The notes: a model not told the origin generated them from the sequence alone. A DNA stretch of 31,922 bases from HGM11525 sp036307445 (GCA_036307445.1 JAXJXP010000036.1:1-31922); one strand, 5' to 3'; shown: positions 1 to 7,701, counted from the stretch's first letter. Numbers and translations are program-made.

Positions 1-111
1 AGCATATCTTATATGCTTGACAAGAACTCTGCACTGTTCATTTTTCAAGGTACATACCGTCGCCATCAGCGACAGCTTTATTATATTAACACACTCTTTC
101 CCTTTTGTCAA
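1..111 (-). promoter_or_regulatory. Strong promoter and leader, probably of an rRNA operon beyond the left edge
   Basis: Reading leftward, TTGACA (106-111) and TAATAT (83-88) are separated by 17 nt, with TGTGT just before the -10 box and A/T tracts upstream (about 112-165) that resemble an UP element. The transcript would start near 76, form a small GTCGC/GCGAC hairpin (59-73), then contain GTACCTTGAAAAATGAACAG (about 33-52). That is close to the CTTGAAAACTGAA-type box common in Firmicute rRNA leaders and spacers. A second inverted repeat (AGCATAT/ATATGCT) lies at 1-17. The promoter is visible in the sequence. Assignment to rRNA rests on the leader motif and is an inference, because the transcribed gene is outside the window. 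Confidence 0.5.
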
Positions 112-172
112 CACTTTTTTTCAATTTTTTTTAACTTTTTTATTTTTTACAAGAAATTTGAATTTATACTGC

Positions 173-200
173 AAAAAAAGAACGCATTACTACGTTCTTT
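173..200 (-). terminator. Rho-independent terminator of the his operon
   Basis: On the leftward strand an 8-bp stem, AAAGAACG/CGTTCTTT (177-184 with 193-200), is followed by a run of T (read from A173-A179). The stem includes the stop codon of the Ppx/GppA gene (199-201), so there is effectively no 3' UTR. It separates the his operon from the rRNA-type promoter to its left. Confidence 0.75.
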
Positions 201-1023
201 AAGTGCAATATTTCAATATGAAGCCTTTCCTTACACTGCAATCCATAATTTTTAATTCCTTTGCTCCAAGCTTATGTGCTATTGCATGGAGCACCGATGC
301 TCCAACCAAGACGGTATCATATCTGTTATGTACCTTTTCAAGCAAATACTTCTCTGCATTTTCTTTAAGTGCAAGTTCCTTAATATCAGTAAGTTGCTCG
401 ATTGTGATTAAATCATTTCCGTTTAATTTTGCCAATGCTTTTGCCGTTCCACCAAATATATAAAGGCAATCGCTATTTTGATCTATTTTAATCTCATTCT
501 TTACAAAATCATAAACAGCTCTACTTTCTCCCTCAAGCGGAATGATGCCCGTAACAAATCTGTTTTTCATACGCTTGACGCCTATCTGATAACTTTTACC
601 TTCAAATCCGTGCTCATCAAATAACACAATCTGACAGCTTCCTCCGCCCAGGTCGATGCCAACGCCAAAATCGGCATATTCCTTCAAGCTGAGATAGTCG
701 CACTCTGCTTCTTCCTCACCTGATAAAATTACAATCTCAGTTCCTGTATATTCCTTAATATATGCGGCAACTTCTCCTGCATTTTTAAGTTCACGAAAAG
801 CAGCAGTACCAAAAGCTTTTGGTTTGACCGCAAATTGTTCAACCATTACCGACAACGTACCAACCACATTGGAAAGCCACACCACTCCCGCAATAGTCAG
901 AATACCATCTGCTGTATAATCAAGAATCTTCGACGCCACTCCCTGATTAAATAGCTCATTCATATCCTCGTCATAGACAACTGCACGAATAGTATTTGTC
1001 CCTATATCAATTACACCATTCAT
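199..1023 (-). CDS. Ppx/GppA-family phosphatase-like protein (ASKHA fold)
   Basis: The protein has 274 aa. The N-terminus GVIDIGTNTIRAVVYD is the phosphate-1 loop and GIDLGGGSCQIVLF (about 122-135) the phosphate-2 loop of the exopolyphosphatase / pppGpp phosphatase family; a GGTAKALA segment near 192 fits the adenosine-like loop. The length matches a bare two-lobe ASKHA domain, without the C-terminal HD-like domain of longer Ppx proteins. Its ATG overlaps the hisIE stop (ATGA, 1020-1023) and the SD is weak, so translation is probably coupled to hisIE. Family membership is clear. The substrate (polyphosphate, (p)ppGpp or other) cannot be told from sequence, and its place as the last gene of a his operon is unusual. 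Confidence 0.85.
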   Translation of the reverse strand: MNGVIDIGTNTIRAVVYDEDMNELFNQGVASKILDYTADGILTIAGVVWLSNVVGTLSVMVEQFAVKPKAFGTAAFRELKNAGEVAAYIKEYTGTEIVILSGEEEAECDYLSLKEYADFGVGIDLGGGSCQIVLFDEHGFEGKSYQIGVKRMKNRFVTGIIPLEGESRAVYDFVKNEIKIDQNSDCLYIFGGTAKALAKLNGNDLITIEQLTDIKELALKENAEKYLLEKVHNRYDTVLVGASVLHAIAHKLGAKELKIMDCSVRKGFILKYCT

Positions 1024-1646
1024 CGTCTTTTCTCAAGCTCGTCAAAAATATCCTGCCAACCCATCTCATTATCAACGAGCATTACTGTCATATGATAGAG
1101 AAGGTCTGCAACCTCGTACTGAATTTCTGACTTGCTTCTGTTCTTGCCTGCAATAACAACCTCTGCAGCCTCTTCTCCGACCTTTTTAAGAATTTTATCC
1201 TCACCCTTATCAAAGAGGTAGTTGGTATAGCTACCCTCCTGTGGATTTTTACGTCTGTCCTCCGCCACAGCCTGAAGTCTCGGAAGAATGTCTGCTCCGC
1301 TCTCTTTTGGACGGTCTGTAAGCTTTCCATCTTCTATGCGGCGATAGAAACAGGATTCCTTTCCTGTATGGCAAGCAGGGCCATCAGGATTAACACTTAC
1401 AAGAAGGCAATCCTCATCGCAGTCCACATCGACTGAAACAACATTCATATAATTACCACTCGTTGCACCTTTTACCCAAAGCTCATTTCTGCTTCTCGAA
1501 AAGAAGGTCGCCTTCTTTGTTTCAAGAGTCATTTTAAGACTTTCTTCATTCATATAAGCAACCATCAAAACTTTTTTGCTTACATTGTCCTGAACAACTG
1601 CAGGCACAAGACCTTTATCGTCAAATTTTATCTTTATATCTTCCAT
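1020..1646 (-). CDS. hisIE: Bifunctional phosphoribosyl-AMP cyclohydrolase / phosphoribosyl-ATP pyrophosphatase
   Basis: The 208-aa protein catalyses steps 2 and 3 of histidine synthesis in the cytosol: PR-ATP to PR-AMP, then ring opening to ProFAR. The N-terminal HisI domain (about 1-105) carries WVKGATSGNYMNV, the metal-binding VDVDCDEDC segment and GPACHTGKESCF. The C-terminal HisE domain (about 115-208) has KKVGEEAAEVVIAGK and EVADLLYHMTVML. The two-domain fusion and length are usual for bacterial HisIE. The start ATG overlaps the hisA stop by one base (TAATG), and an AGGAGG Shine-Dalgarno lies 9 nt upstream inside hisA. Confidence 0.96.
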   Translation of the reverse strand: MEDIKIKFDDKGLVPAVVQDNVSKKVLMVAYMNEESLKMTLETKKATFFSRSRNELWVKGATSGNYMNVVSVDVDCDEDCLLVSVNPDGPACHTGKESCFYRRIEDGKLTDRPKESGADILPRLQAVAEDRRKNPQEGSYTNYLFDKGEDKILKKVGEEAAEVVIAGKNRSKSEIQYEVADLLYHMTVMLVDNEMGWQDIFDELEKRR

Positions 1647-2365
1647 TATTTTCTGCCTCCTATACTTATTGCCTCTTTAAGACTGATACTGTCAGTATAA
1701 ATAGCCTTACCGACAATTACACCCTCGACACCGGTAGGTATCAAAGCCTTAATATGTTCAATACTCCCCACACCGCCCGATGCAATGATATCCATATTAG
1801 TATTTTCAACCATTTCACGCATTGCCTCAACATTAGGCCCTGCAAGCGTTCCGTCTGTTGCGATATCGGTATAAATCACCGTCTTGACACCGAGAGATTC
1901 CATCTTCTTAGCAAATTCAATTGCACCAAATTCGGATATCTCTTCCCAACCTTCAACTGCCACCATTCCGTCCTTGGCATCAATACCAATTACGATTTTG
2001 TCGCCGTATTTTTCCACCGCCTCACGCACAAAATTTTCATCACGAACGGCAGATGTTCCTATTATAACACGGTTTACTCCACAAGACAGCTTCTTTTCAA
2101 TATCCTCCATCGTGCGTATTCCTCCGCCTGTTTGAACTGGAACATTGACGGTTTTGCATATTTCGCTTATAATCGGTGCATTTACACCATGACCATGTTT
2201 AGCTCCGTCAAGGTCTACTACGTGGATAAACTCTCCGCCCTCATCTTCCCATTTTTTTGCCATCTCGGCAGGATTGTTTCCGTAGACGGTTATCTTATCA
2301 AACTGACCCTTTAAAAGCCTTACACAATTGCCGTCCTTTATATCTATTGCAGGATAAATTCTCAT
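1646..2365 (-). CDS. hisA: ProFAR isomerase HisA
   Basis: This is the 239-aa (beta/alpha)8 isomerase that converts ProFAR to PRFAR, step 4 of histidine synthesis. The N-terminal PAIDIKDGNCVRLLKG holds the catalytic Asp, and TDIATDGTLAGPN holds the second catalytic Asp; phosphate-binding GGI and ASGGVGS segments are present. The frame is open further upstream into hisG, but the family N-terminus MRIYPAID fixes the start at 2363-2365. That ATG overlaps the hisG stop as ATGA, with AGGGAGAG as Shine-Dalgarno. HisF and HisH, which act next, are not encoded in this window. Confidence 0.96.
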   Translation of the reverse strand: MRIYPAIDIKDGNCVRLLKGQFDKITVYGNNPAEMAKKWEDEGGEFIHVVDLDGAKHGHGVNAPIISEICKTVNVPVQTGGGIRTMEDIEKKLSCGVNRVIIGTSAVRDENFVREAVEKYGDKIVIGIDAKDGMVAVEGWEEISEFGAIEFAKKMESLGVKTVIYTDIATDGTLAGPNVEAMREMVENTNMDIIASGGVGSIEHIKALIPTGVEGVIVGKAIYTDSISLKEAISIGGRK

Positions 2366-3000
2366 TCTTTTACTCTCTCCCTGAAACCTTCTACTATTGA
2401 CATAATTCGCTCCGTGTGCATCTTCATACTCACTCTGTTTACAACAAACCAGGCAGACAAGGGACAAATTTCATAAAGAACCTCAAGTCCATTTTCCTCG
2501 AGAGTTTTTCCGCTTTCAACAATATCGACTATAACATCGGATAAGCCAACAAGCGGTGCAAGCTCAACTGAGCCGTTTAGTTTTATAAGCTCAACCGTTT
2601 GACCCTTTTCGTCTCTGAAAAACTGTTCTGCAATATGCGGATACTTTGATGCAACCTTCAAATTGTTTACAGAGAACATCTTTTCCTTCATTTCAGGCTT
2701 TCCGCAGACGCACATTCTGCATTTACCGAAGTTGAGGTTAATCATTTCGTAAAGATTTCTGCCTTCCTCCAAAAGAGTATCCTTACCCACAACCCCAATA
2801 TCAGCTGCACCGTATTCAACATAAGTCGGAACATCAGAAGCCTTTACCAGTATAAATTTCATTTTGTTTTTTTCGTCAGTAAAAATCAGCTTTCGTGATT
2901 TTTCCTTCATCTCAGAGCAATCCATATCAATAGACTCAAACATATCCATTGCAAGCTCAGCAAGTCTGCCCTTAGCAAGAGCCACCGTCAAATATTTCAT
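2362..3000 (-). CDS. hisG: ATP phosphoribosyltransferase, short form, catalytic subunit HisG
   Basis: This catalyses the first committed step of histidine synthesis, ATP + PRPP to PR-ATP. At 212 aa it is the short HisG(S) form: it has the two periplasmic-binding-protein-like lobes (TVALAKGRLAE at the N-terminus; the PRPP-binding segment DVIVDIVESGKTLEENGL near 158-175) and no C-terminal ACT-like regulatory domain. Short HisG needs HisZ for activity and histidine feedback, and a hisZ lies 18 nt upstream. The Shine-Dalgarno GGAAGGA stands about 10 nt before the ATG. The gene overlaps hisA by 4 nt. Confidence 0.96.
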   Translation of the reverse strand: MKYLTVALAKGRLAELAMDMFESIDMDCSEMKEKSRKLIFTDEKNKMKFILVKASDVPTYVEYGAADIGVVGKDTLLEEGRNLYEMINLNFGKCRMCVCGKPEMKEKMFSVNNLKVASKYPHIAEQFFRDEKGQTVELIKLNGSVELAPLVGLSDVIVDIVESGKTLEENGLEVLYEICPLSAWFVVNRVSMKMHTERIMSIVEGFRERVKE

Positions 3001-3018
3001 ATTAAATAAATCCTTCCA

Positions 3019-4353
3019 TTAATGATCATGTCCGCAGTCGCAGTCGTGGTCATGGTGATGACCGCCACAGCCACAATCACATTCATCATCGTCATCATAA
3101 TAGCCCAAAAAATCCTGCGCCGTTGTTTCGGTAATCTCGTTACGGATAAAGTCCTTAATCTGTACCTTGCCGTCAGGGTATATTCGCATCATCGCACCTG
3201 CGCCTACCGATTGAGAATACTTCTCGCAGTCGGTATAATCTCCGTCGCCTATATATTGTTCTATCTGGCAGCCATTTAGACGAAGTGTATATGCCATATC
3301 ATATGCAATACCCTCAGCATTAACTTCAGGAAAAATCACAGTCACTGCAGGGGCAGTGTGTTTCTCGCTATCTTTAGAGCGAAGTGCTGCCATAATACGG
3401 TTTATACCAAGCGCGGCTCCGACAGCACCTGTTTTTACACCAAAATGCTCAACCAGATTATCATATCTGCCGCCGGCACAAATCGGGAAGCCGACACCGT
3501 GTGTGTAGCACTTAAAAATACTTCCTGTGTAGTAATCAATACTTTGAAGCATACCCAAATCAATTGAAATATACTTTTCAAAACCGTAGAGGGTAAGCAA
3601 ATCAAATATTCTTCTTATATTAGCTATCGCAGCCTTTGATGTAGCATTAAGCCCCTCAACATCTGCACTCGCCAAAACCTCTACGCCGCCAAACAAGGAC
3701 GGAAGCTTTGCAAAAAGCTCTTTAACATTGTCAGCAATATCAAGGTCCGCAACAAGCTCTTTAATTCCAAGAGAGTCTTTGGAATCTATTCTTTCTCTGA
3801 GCTTTTCTGTTTCTTCACTGTTAAGACCTGCCTGTTCAACCAGTCCGTTAAAGAATGCAACCTGACCGATTTCCATTGAAAATTCCTCAATTCCAATTGC
3901 AAGCACCGACTCAATAACAGCCGCTATTACCTCAGCATCGGCTTCCGGCTTATATGAGCCAATCAATTCAACACCAGCCTGAGTAAATTCCCTCTGTCTT
4001 GCACCCTGCGTTTCTTCCGCACGAAAGACATTACCTGTATAGCAATATCTTTTAGGGAGCACCGTCAAATCGTCCTTTGTTGCCGCCATTCTTGCGATAG
4101 AGGTTGTAATATCAGGTCTTAAGGTCAGTATCCTGCCCTTCTCGTCAAAGAATTTAAACATATTCTCCTGAGAAATCTGTCCTCCTGATTTTGCAAACAC
4201 ATCATAATATTCAAATGTAGGAACCTCAACCTCTCTGTATCCCATTGATGCAAGCACAGACCAGATGGTTGACTCAATTTCCTTTTTAGCTGCACATTCG
4301 TCAGGCAATATATCACACACTCCCGTAGGTGTGTGTCTGTTCCATTCAGCCAT
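3019..4353 (-). CDS. hisZ: ATP phosphoribosyltransferase regulatory subunit HisZ with a His/Cys/Asp-rich tail
   Basis: This 444-aa HisRS-like protein has the class II synthetase core: motif 2 region RYCYTGNVFRAEE, the histidine-binding block SIDYYTGSIFK and CAGGRYDNLVEHFG. In the HisG(S)-HisZ complex it activates HisG and senses histidine but does not charge tRNA. I call HisZ, not HisS, because it leads a his operon and sits directly before a short hisG. The start is taken at ATG 4351-4353 with GGAAAGGG 8 nt upstream; an in-frame TTG at 4357-4359 is too close to the SD. Oddity: the last 25 residues (420-444) are almost only Asp, Cys, His and Gly (5 Cys, 6 His, 9 Asp), a putative metal-binding tail outside the conserved fold. 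Confidence 0.93.
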   Translation of the reverse strand: MAEWNRHTPTGVCDILPDECAAKKEIESTIWSVLASMGYREVEVPTFEYYDVFAKSGGQISQENMFKFFDEKGRILTLRPDITTSIARMAATKDDLTVLPKRYCYTGNVFRAEETQGARQREFTQAGVELIGSYKPEADAEVIAAVIESVLAIGIEEFSMEIGQVAFFNGLVEQAGLNSEETEKLRERIDSKDSLGIKELVADLDIADNVKELFAKLPSLFGGVEVLASADVEGLNATSKAAIANIRRIFDLLTLYGFEKYISIDLGMLQSIDYYTGSIFKCYTHGVGFPICAGGRYDNLVEHFGVKTGAVGAALGINRIMAALRSKDSEKHTAPAVTVIFPEVNAEGIAYDMAYTLRLNGCQIEQYIGDGDYTDCEKYSQSVGAGAMMRIYPDGKVQIKDFIRNEITETTAQDFLGYYDDDDECDCGCGGHHHDHDCDCGHDH

Positions 4354-4383
4354 AAACAAAACCCTTTCCGCTTTACTTTGCTA

Positions 4384-4425
4384 AATCACTAAAGTGATTA
4401 TACTACTATTTATATATTATGTCAA
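4384..4425 (-). promoter_or_regulatory. his operon promoter with an overlapping palindrome
   Basis: Reading leftward, TTGACA (4420-4425) and TATAAT (4397-4402) have a 17-nt spacer, a perfect sigma-A promoter. A 7+2+7 inverted repeat, AATCACT-AA-AGTGATT (4384-4399), overlaps the -10 box and the predicted start site. The leader to the hisZ ATG is only about 37 nt, too short for a T-box or attenuator, so a repressor bound at the palindrome is the simplest model. A TrpR/YerC-type HisR regulator would be one candidate; its identity is inference. Confidence 0.8.
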
Positions 4426-4449
4426 GTAAATTATGTATATTTATTTAGC

Positions 4450-4483
4450 AAAAAAACAGAGCCGCAAAAAAATGCGGCTCTGT
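4450..4483 (-). terminator. Rho-independent terminator of rpsT
   Basis: A 10-bp GC-rich stem, ACAGAGCCGC/GCGGCTCTGT (4456-4465 with 4474-4483), has an A/T loop and, on the leftward strand, a seven-T run read from A4450-A4456. It lies 7 nt after the rpsT stop codon and upstream of the his promoter. Confidence 0.92.
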
Positions 4484-4490
4484 AAATGCT

Positions 4491-4754
4491 TTACGCCATT
4501 TTTGCAAGCTTCAAAGCAAGCTGCGACTTCTTTCTTGCAGCATTGTTCTTGTGCAGAATGCCATGCTTTACACCCTGGTCAAGCTTTTTAACAGCATTGT
4601 TGAAAAGTGCGTTAACATTCTCCTTATCATTTGCTTCAACAGCAGCCTCAAACTTCTTTACAGCAGTCTTGAGTGCAGTCTTGTGCATCTGGTTAATCAA
4701 AGTCTTCTTCTTGATTACCAAAACACGCTTCTTAGCAGATTTGATGTTAGGCAT
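4491..4754 (-). CDS. rpsT: 30S ribosomal protein S20
   Basis: The 87-aa, strongly basic, Ala/Lys-rich helical protein begins MPNIKSAKKRVLV, the S20/bS20 signature, and ends in LALKLAKMA. S20 binds 16S rRNA early in 30S assembly. An in-frame GTG three codons upstream (4761-4763) overlaps the GGAGG Shine-Dalgarno at 4763-4767, so the ATG at 4752-4754 is chosen, 8 nt from the SD. The gene is monocistronic, with its own promoter (4794-4822) and terminator (4450-4483). Confidence 0.96.
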   Translation of the reverse strand: MPNIKSAKKRVLVIKKKTLINQMHKTALKTAVKKFEAAVEANDKENVNALFNNAVKKLDQGVKHGILHKNNAARKKSQLALKLAKMA

Positions 4755-4793
4755 TTTGTTCACCTCCGAGTAAATAATACATAATACCCAATT

Positions 4794-4822
4794 ATTCTAA
4801 CACAAGATTATTAAAATTGCAA
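4794..4822 (-). promoter_or_regulatory. rpsT promoter (ACTTGCA type)
   Basis: On the leftward strand TTGCAA (4817-4822) and TAGAAT (4794-4799) have a 17-nt spacer ending in TGTGT, a Gram-positive TRTG extended -10. The -35 box is preceded by an A run and ACAC. The same arrangement occurs at the rimP, obgE and pheS promoters. Confidence 0.82.
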
Positions 4823-4851
4823 GTGTTTTTTTCTAATTTTTTAAAAAAATT

Positions 4852-6084
4852 TTATCCTCTTCTTTTTCTCACCATTGCACCGACAGAAATTTCTTCTTCA
4901 GAGCGGAATTTTACTGTCATTTCTGCATGGTTTGCCACCTCAATCGGCTCATCATTTTCATTTTTCATTTCAGTAACTGTCAATGTTAAAAACGGCTTTT
5001 TAGGCTCTACTATCTCCAACTCATCACCCGCAAAAAACCTGTTTCGCTGAGTAATGGTTACAGTTTTTGTTTCTGTATCATAATCGGTTACCATTCCAAT
5101 AAGGTCATAATCTCTTATATATGAGCTGTCGGTATAAACCTGAGCCTTTTCGTCAGGCTTACCAAAGTAAAAGCCGGTGTAGTAAGGTCTGTGGCTCACC
5201 TTGCAAAGCTCCATGAGCTGATTTTTGTCAAATTCATAGCTTTCGGGGTTTTCGAAATATCTGTCAATCTCCTCACGGTATGCCTTTACAACAGTTGCAA
5301 GATAGTATGAAGTCTTGACTCTTCCCTCAAGCTTAAAGCTTGAAATACCGCTTTTTACAAGCTCTGGTATATGTTCTATCATACATAAATCCTTTGAATT
5401 GAAAATGAATGTACCTCTCTCATTTTCAAATACAGGCATATATTCACCCGGTCTTGTTTCTTCCACCAAAGAGTAGTTCCATCTGCACGGATGTGCACAC
5501 GCACCTTGATTTGCATCACGGCAGGTCATATAATTTGAAAGCAGACATCTGCCCGAATAGGATATACACATTGCTCCATGCACAAATGCTTCCAGTTCAA
5601 GCTCAGGCGGTGTCTTTGCTCTTATCTCCTCTATTTCGGCAAGGCTCATTTCACGAGCCAAAACCACTCTCTTTGCACCAAGCTCGTACCATTTAGTTGC
5701 GCTGTGATAGTTGACGTTATTCGCCTGCGTGCTTATATGAATTGGTAATTCAGGTGCTGTGTGCTGCAGAATATCAAACATTCCCAAATCAGCCACTAAT
5801 ACCGCATCAAATCCAACACCTCTTATCGACTGCACAAAGCTTTCAAATTCAGCAATGTCGCTGTTGTGCGGCAGAATATTAGCGGTCAGATACACCTTTT
5901 TACCTCTTCGGTGTGCATATTCCACGCCCTCATACATTTCCTCTAACGAAAAGTTTTCTGCAGCAACACGGAGACTATATGCTTCACCGCCAATATATAC
6001 GGCATCTGCGCCAAAGTCTATCGCCGTTTTAAGTTTTTCAAGGCTACCGCCCGGTGCTAACAGTTCAGGTTTTGTCATCAGCAT
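4852..6084 (-). CDS. trhP: U32-family tRNA uridine-34 hydroxylase (TrhP type)
   Basis: This 410-aa protein of the former 'peptidase U32' family starts KPELLAPGGSLEKLKTAIDFGADAVY-like (about residues 5-30) and contains the family signature EAFVHGAMCISYSGRC, followed by further Cys (MTCRDANQGACAHPCRW) that fit an iron-sulfur site. Characterised members (E. coli TrhP/YegQ, B. subtilis TrhP1/TrhP2) hydroxylate U34 of certain tRNAs to ho5U using prephenate-dependent chemistry. The gene upstream (trmR, 10 nt away) encodes the methyltransferase for the next step, which supports this role over protease activity. AAAGGAG precedes the ATG by 4 nt; a second in-frame ATG at 6076-6078 is also possible. 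No convincing terminator follows. Confidence 0.88.
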   Translation of the reverse strand: MLMTKPELLAPGGSLEKLKTAIDFGADAVYIGGEAYSLRVAAENFSLEEMYEGVEYAHRRGKKVYLTANILPHNSDIAEFESFVQSIRGVGFDAVLVADLGMFDILQHTAPELPIHISTQANNVNYHSATKWYELGAKRVVLAREMSLAEIEEIRAKTPPELELEAFVHGAMCISYSGRCLLSNYMTCRDANQGACAHPCRWNYSLVEETRPGEYMPVFENERGTFIFNSKDLCMIEHIPELVKSGISSFKLEGRVKTSYYLATVVKAYREEIDRYFENPESYEFDKNQLMELCKVSHRPYYTGFYFGKPDEKAQVYTDSSYIRDYDLIGMVTDYDTETKTVTITQRNRFFAGDELEIVEPKKPFLTLTVTEMKNENDEPIEVANHAEMTVKFRSEEEISVGAMVRKRRG

Positions 6085-6094
6085 ACATCTCCTT

Positions 6095-6754
6095 TCATTT
6101 TTTAACCGTAAGCGTCATCCCGTCTCCGAGCGGCAAAAGTACCGTTTCTAGCTCCGCTCTTTGCATTTGCGCTCCGATAAAGTGTCTTAACCGTTTTACT
6201 ATTGTAATCTTTCTTCTTACGACGTGTTCGGGGTCAGCAGTCATTCCTTTATATAGAACATTGTCAGCTATCAAAATTCCGCCCTTTTTCAGAAGTCTTA
6301 TACAGTCATTGAGCATATGTATATAATGTGCTTTTGGACCATCTAAGAATATAACATCATACTCACCCGTAAGAGTTGGCACCGTTTCAACAGCATCACA
6401 ATTCCTGACAGTTATAACATTGCTTTTCCCAGCACGTTCTATATTTGCCCTTGCACGCTCTGCCATCTTTTCGTCAAGCTCAAGGGTTAATATGCTTCCG
6501 CCCTCAGAAAGCTTTTCCGACATCAGAAGAGCACTGTAACCAATAGCACACCCTATTTCAAGTATGTGCTTCGGTCTTTTAAGCTCTAAAAGCACCGACA
6601 AAAGACGAGCCGCTTCGGGCAGGATAATAGGTATATCCTCCCTTGCCGCCTCGTCTTCAAGCTCTTTTAATATTCCTTTGCTTTGAGGTACTCCCTCACG
6701 CAGCATATCTGTAATGTACGGATATACTATCGCATCCTTATCGTACTCAATCAT
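6095..6754 (-). CDS. trmR: tRNA 5-hydroxyuridine methyltransferase TrmR (YrrM-like O-methyltransferase)
   Basis: The 219-aa class I SAM-dependent O-methyltransferase shows HILEIGCAIGYSALLM (motif I, about 61-76), TLELDEKMAERA, DVIFLDGPKAHY (about 130-141), GGILIADNVLYKG and the C-terminal LPLGDGMTLTVKK. These match the catechol-O-methyltransferase-like family that includes B. subtilis TrmR (YrrM), which methylates ho5U34 to mo5U34. The next gene is a U32 hydroxylase, as in B. subtilis where yrrM precedes trhP1/trhP2. The start overlaps nrnA by 8 nt, implying coupled translation. Without the neighbour it could be called only a generic O-methyltransferase. Confidence 0.88.
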   Translation of the reverse strand: MIEYDKDAIVYPYITDMLREGVPQSKGILKELEDEAAREDIPIILPEAARLLSVLLELKRPKHILEIGCAIGYSALLMSEKLSEGGSILTLELDEKMAERARANIERAGKSNVITVRNCDAVETVPTLTGEYDVIFLDGPKAHYIHMLNDCIRLLKKGGILIADNVLYKGMTADPEHVVRRKITIVKRLRHFIGAQMQRAELETVLLPLGDGMTLTVKK

Positions 6755-7697
6755 TGAACATTTCTCCGCAAATTTTTATTACTTTATCCTTTGTTTCTTC
6801 AAAACTAATATCAGAAACAGACGCACCGCTTGCCATAGTATGACCGCCCCCGCCAAATCTCATAGCAAGACTGCCAACATCATATTTGCCGTTGGAACGG
6901 AAAGACAGTTTGATTTTCTCTGACGTCTCACGAACGGATACCGCAATTTCACAGCCGTCAACCATTCTTGCAATATTCACAATATCGCCCATATCCTTTT
7001 CGTCTACACCGTACTTTGTAAAATCGTCATTTTTAACCGCAATCAAGCTGAGCTTTGTATCAAAGTAAGTTTCAACCCTGCTCATCAGCTCACCCTTAAA
7101 GTGCATTGTCTTTTCTGTTTCGGTATCAAATAACAATCTTGAGATATAGGCGTTATCTATTCCCTTTTCCAAAAGCTCTGCTGTAATTCGCATAGTCTTG
7201 GGACTGACATTTGAATATTTAAAGCTGCCGGTATCCGATGCAATCGCAATAAACAGATATTCTGCGGTCTTTTTATCAATTTTTGCGCCAATTGCCTCAA
7301 ACACATCAAACAGTATTTCACCTGTCGCAGAAGCGTCCGGAACAACATAGTTCTCTCCAGCAAAATTTGTATTTGTTATATGATGGTCGATGGAAACAGT
7401 GGCTTTTGCACTTTCGAAAACAGCCTTTCTTTCTCCAAGTCTGCCCACATCGCCGCAGTCAAGGCAAATACAAAGGTCATATTCACCCTTGACATCATCA
7501 GGCAGCAAGCCCTCTGCACCGATAAACTCAAGCCTTCTTTCAAGAGGTGCACTAAAAATAACATCAGCTTTTTTACCCATATTATCAAGCACACTCTTCA
7601 TAGCAAGCGAGCTGCCGACAGAGTCGGCATCCTCACTAATATGACCGAGAATCGCAATTTTATCGGCTTTTTTGATAATTTCAGATAGTTTCTTCAT
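6747..7697 (-). CDS. nrnA: DHH/DHHA1 nanoRNase / pAp phosphatase NrnA
   Basis: This 316-aa DHH-DHHA1 phosphoesterase degrades 2-5-nt RNAs and dephosphorylates pAp in the cytosol. Motif I is GHISEDADSVGSS (Asp23 and Asp25 conserved, although the usual P-D-G-D-A is E-D-A-D-S). Motif II is CLDCGDVGR, the DHH motif is VSIDHHITN (about 102-109), and the DHHA1 domain carries the RNA-binding FGGGGHTMASGAS. It lies 4 nt after rbfA, the usual Firmicute order infB-rbfA-nrnA. The next gene in many genomes, truB, is absent; trmR and trhP follow instead. Confidence 0.93.
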   Translation of the reverse strand: MKKLSEIIKKADKIAILGHISEDADSVGSSLAMKSVLDNMGKKADVIFSAPLERRLEFIGAEGLLPDDVKGEYDLCICLDCGDVGRLGERKAVFESAKATVSIDHHITNTNFAGENYVVPDASATGEILFDVFEAIGAKIDKKTAEYLFIAIASDTGSFKYSNVSPKTMRITAELLEKGIDNAYISRLLFDTETEKTMHFKGELMSRVETYFDTKLSLIAVKNDDFTKYGVDEKDMGDIVNIARMVDGCEIAVSVRETSEKIKLSFRSNGKYDVGSLAMRFGGGGHTMASGASVSDISFEETKDKVIKICGEMFND

Positions 7698-7701
7698 AGA
7701 A

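Noticed and set aside
3019..4353. Histidyl-tRNA synthetase (HisS) instead of HisZ
   Set aside because: It leads the his operon and is followed at once by a short HisG that requires HisZ; the core motifs fit either, so context decides.
4823..4851. Terminator after trhP
   Set aside because: Only A/T tracts with a weak AAATTTTT-type dyad; no stable stem, and the tracts are part of the rpsT promoter upstream region.
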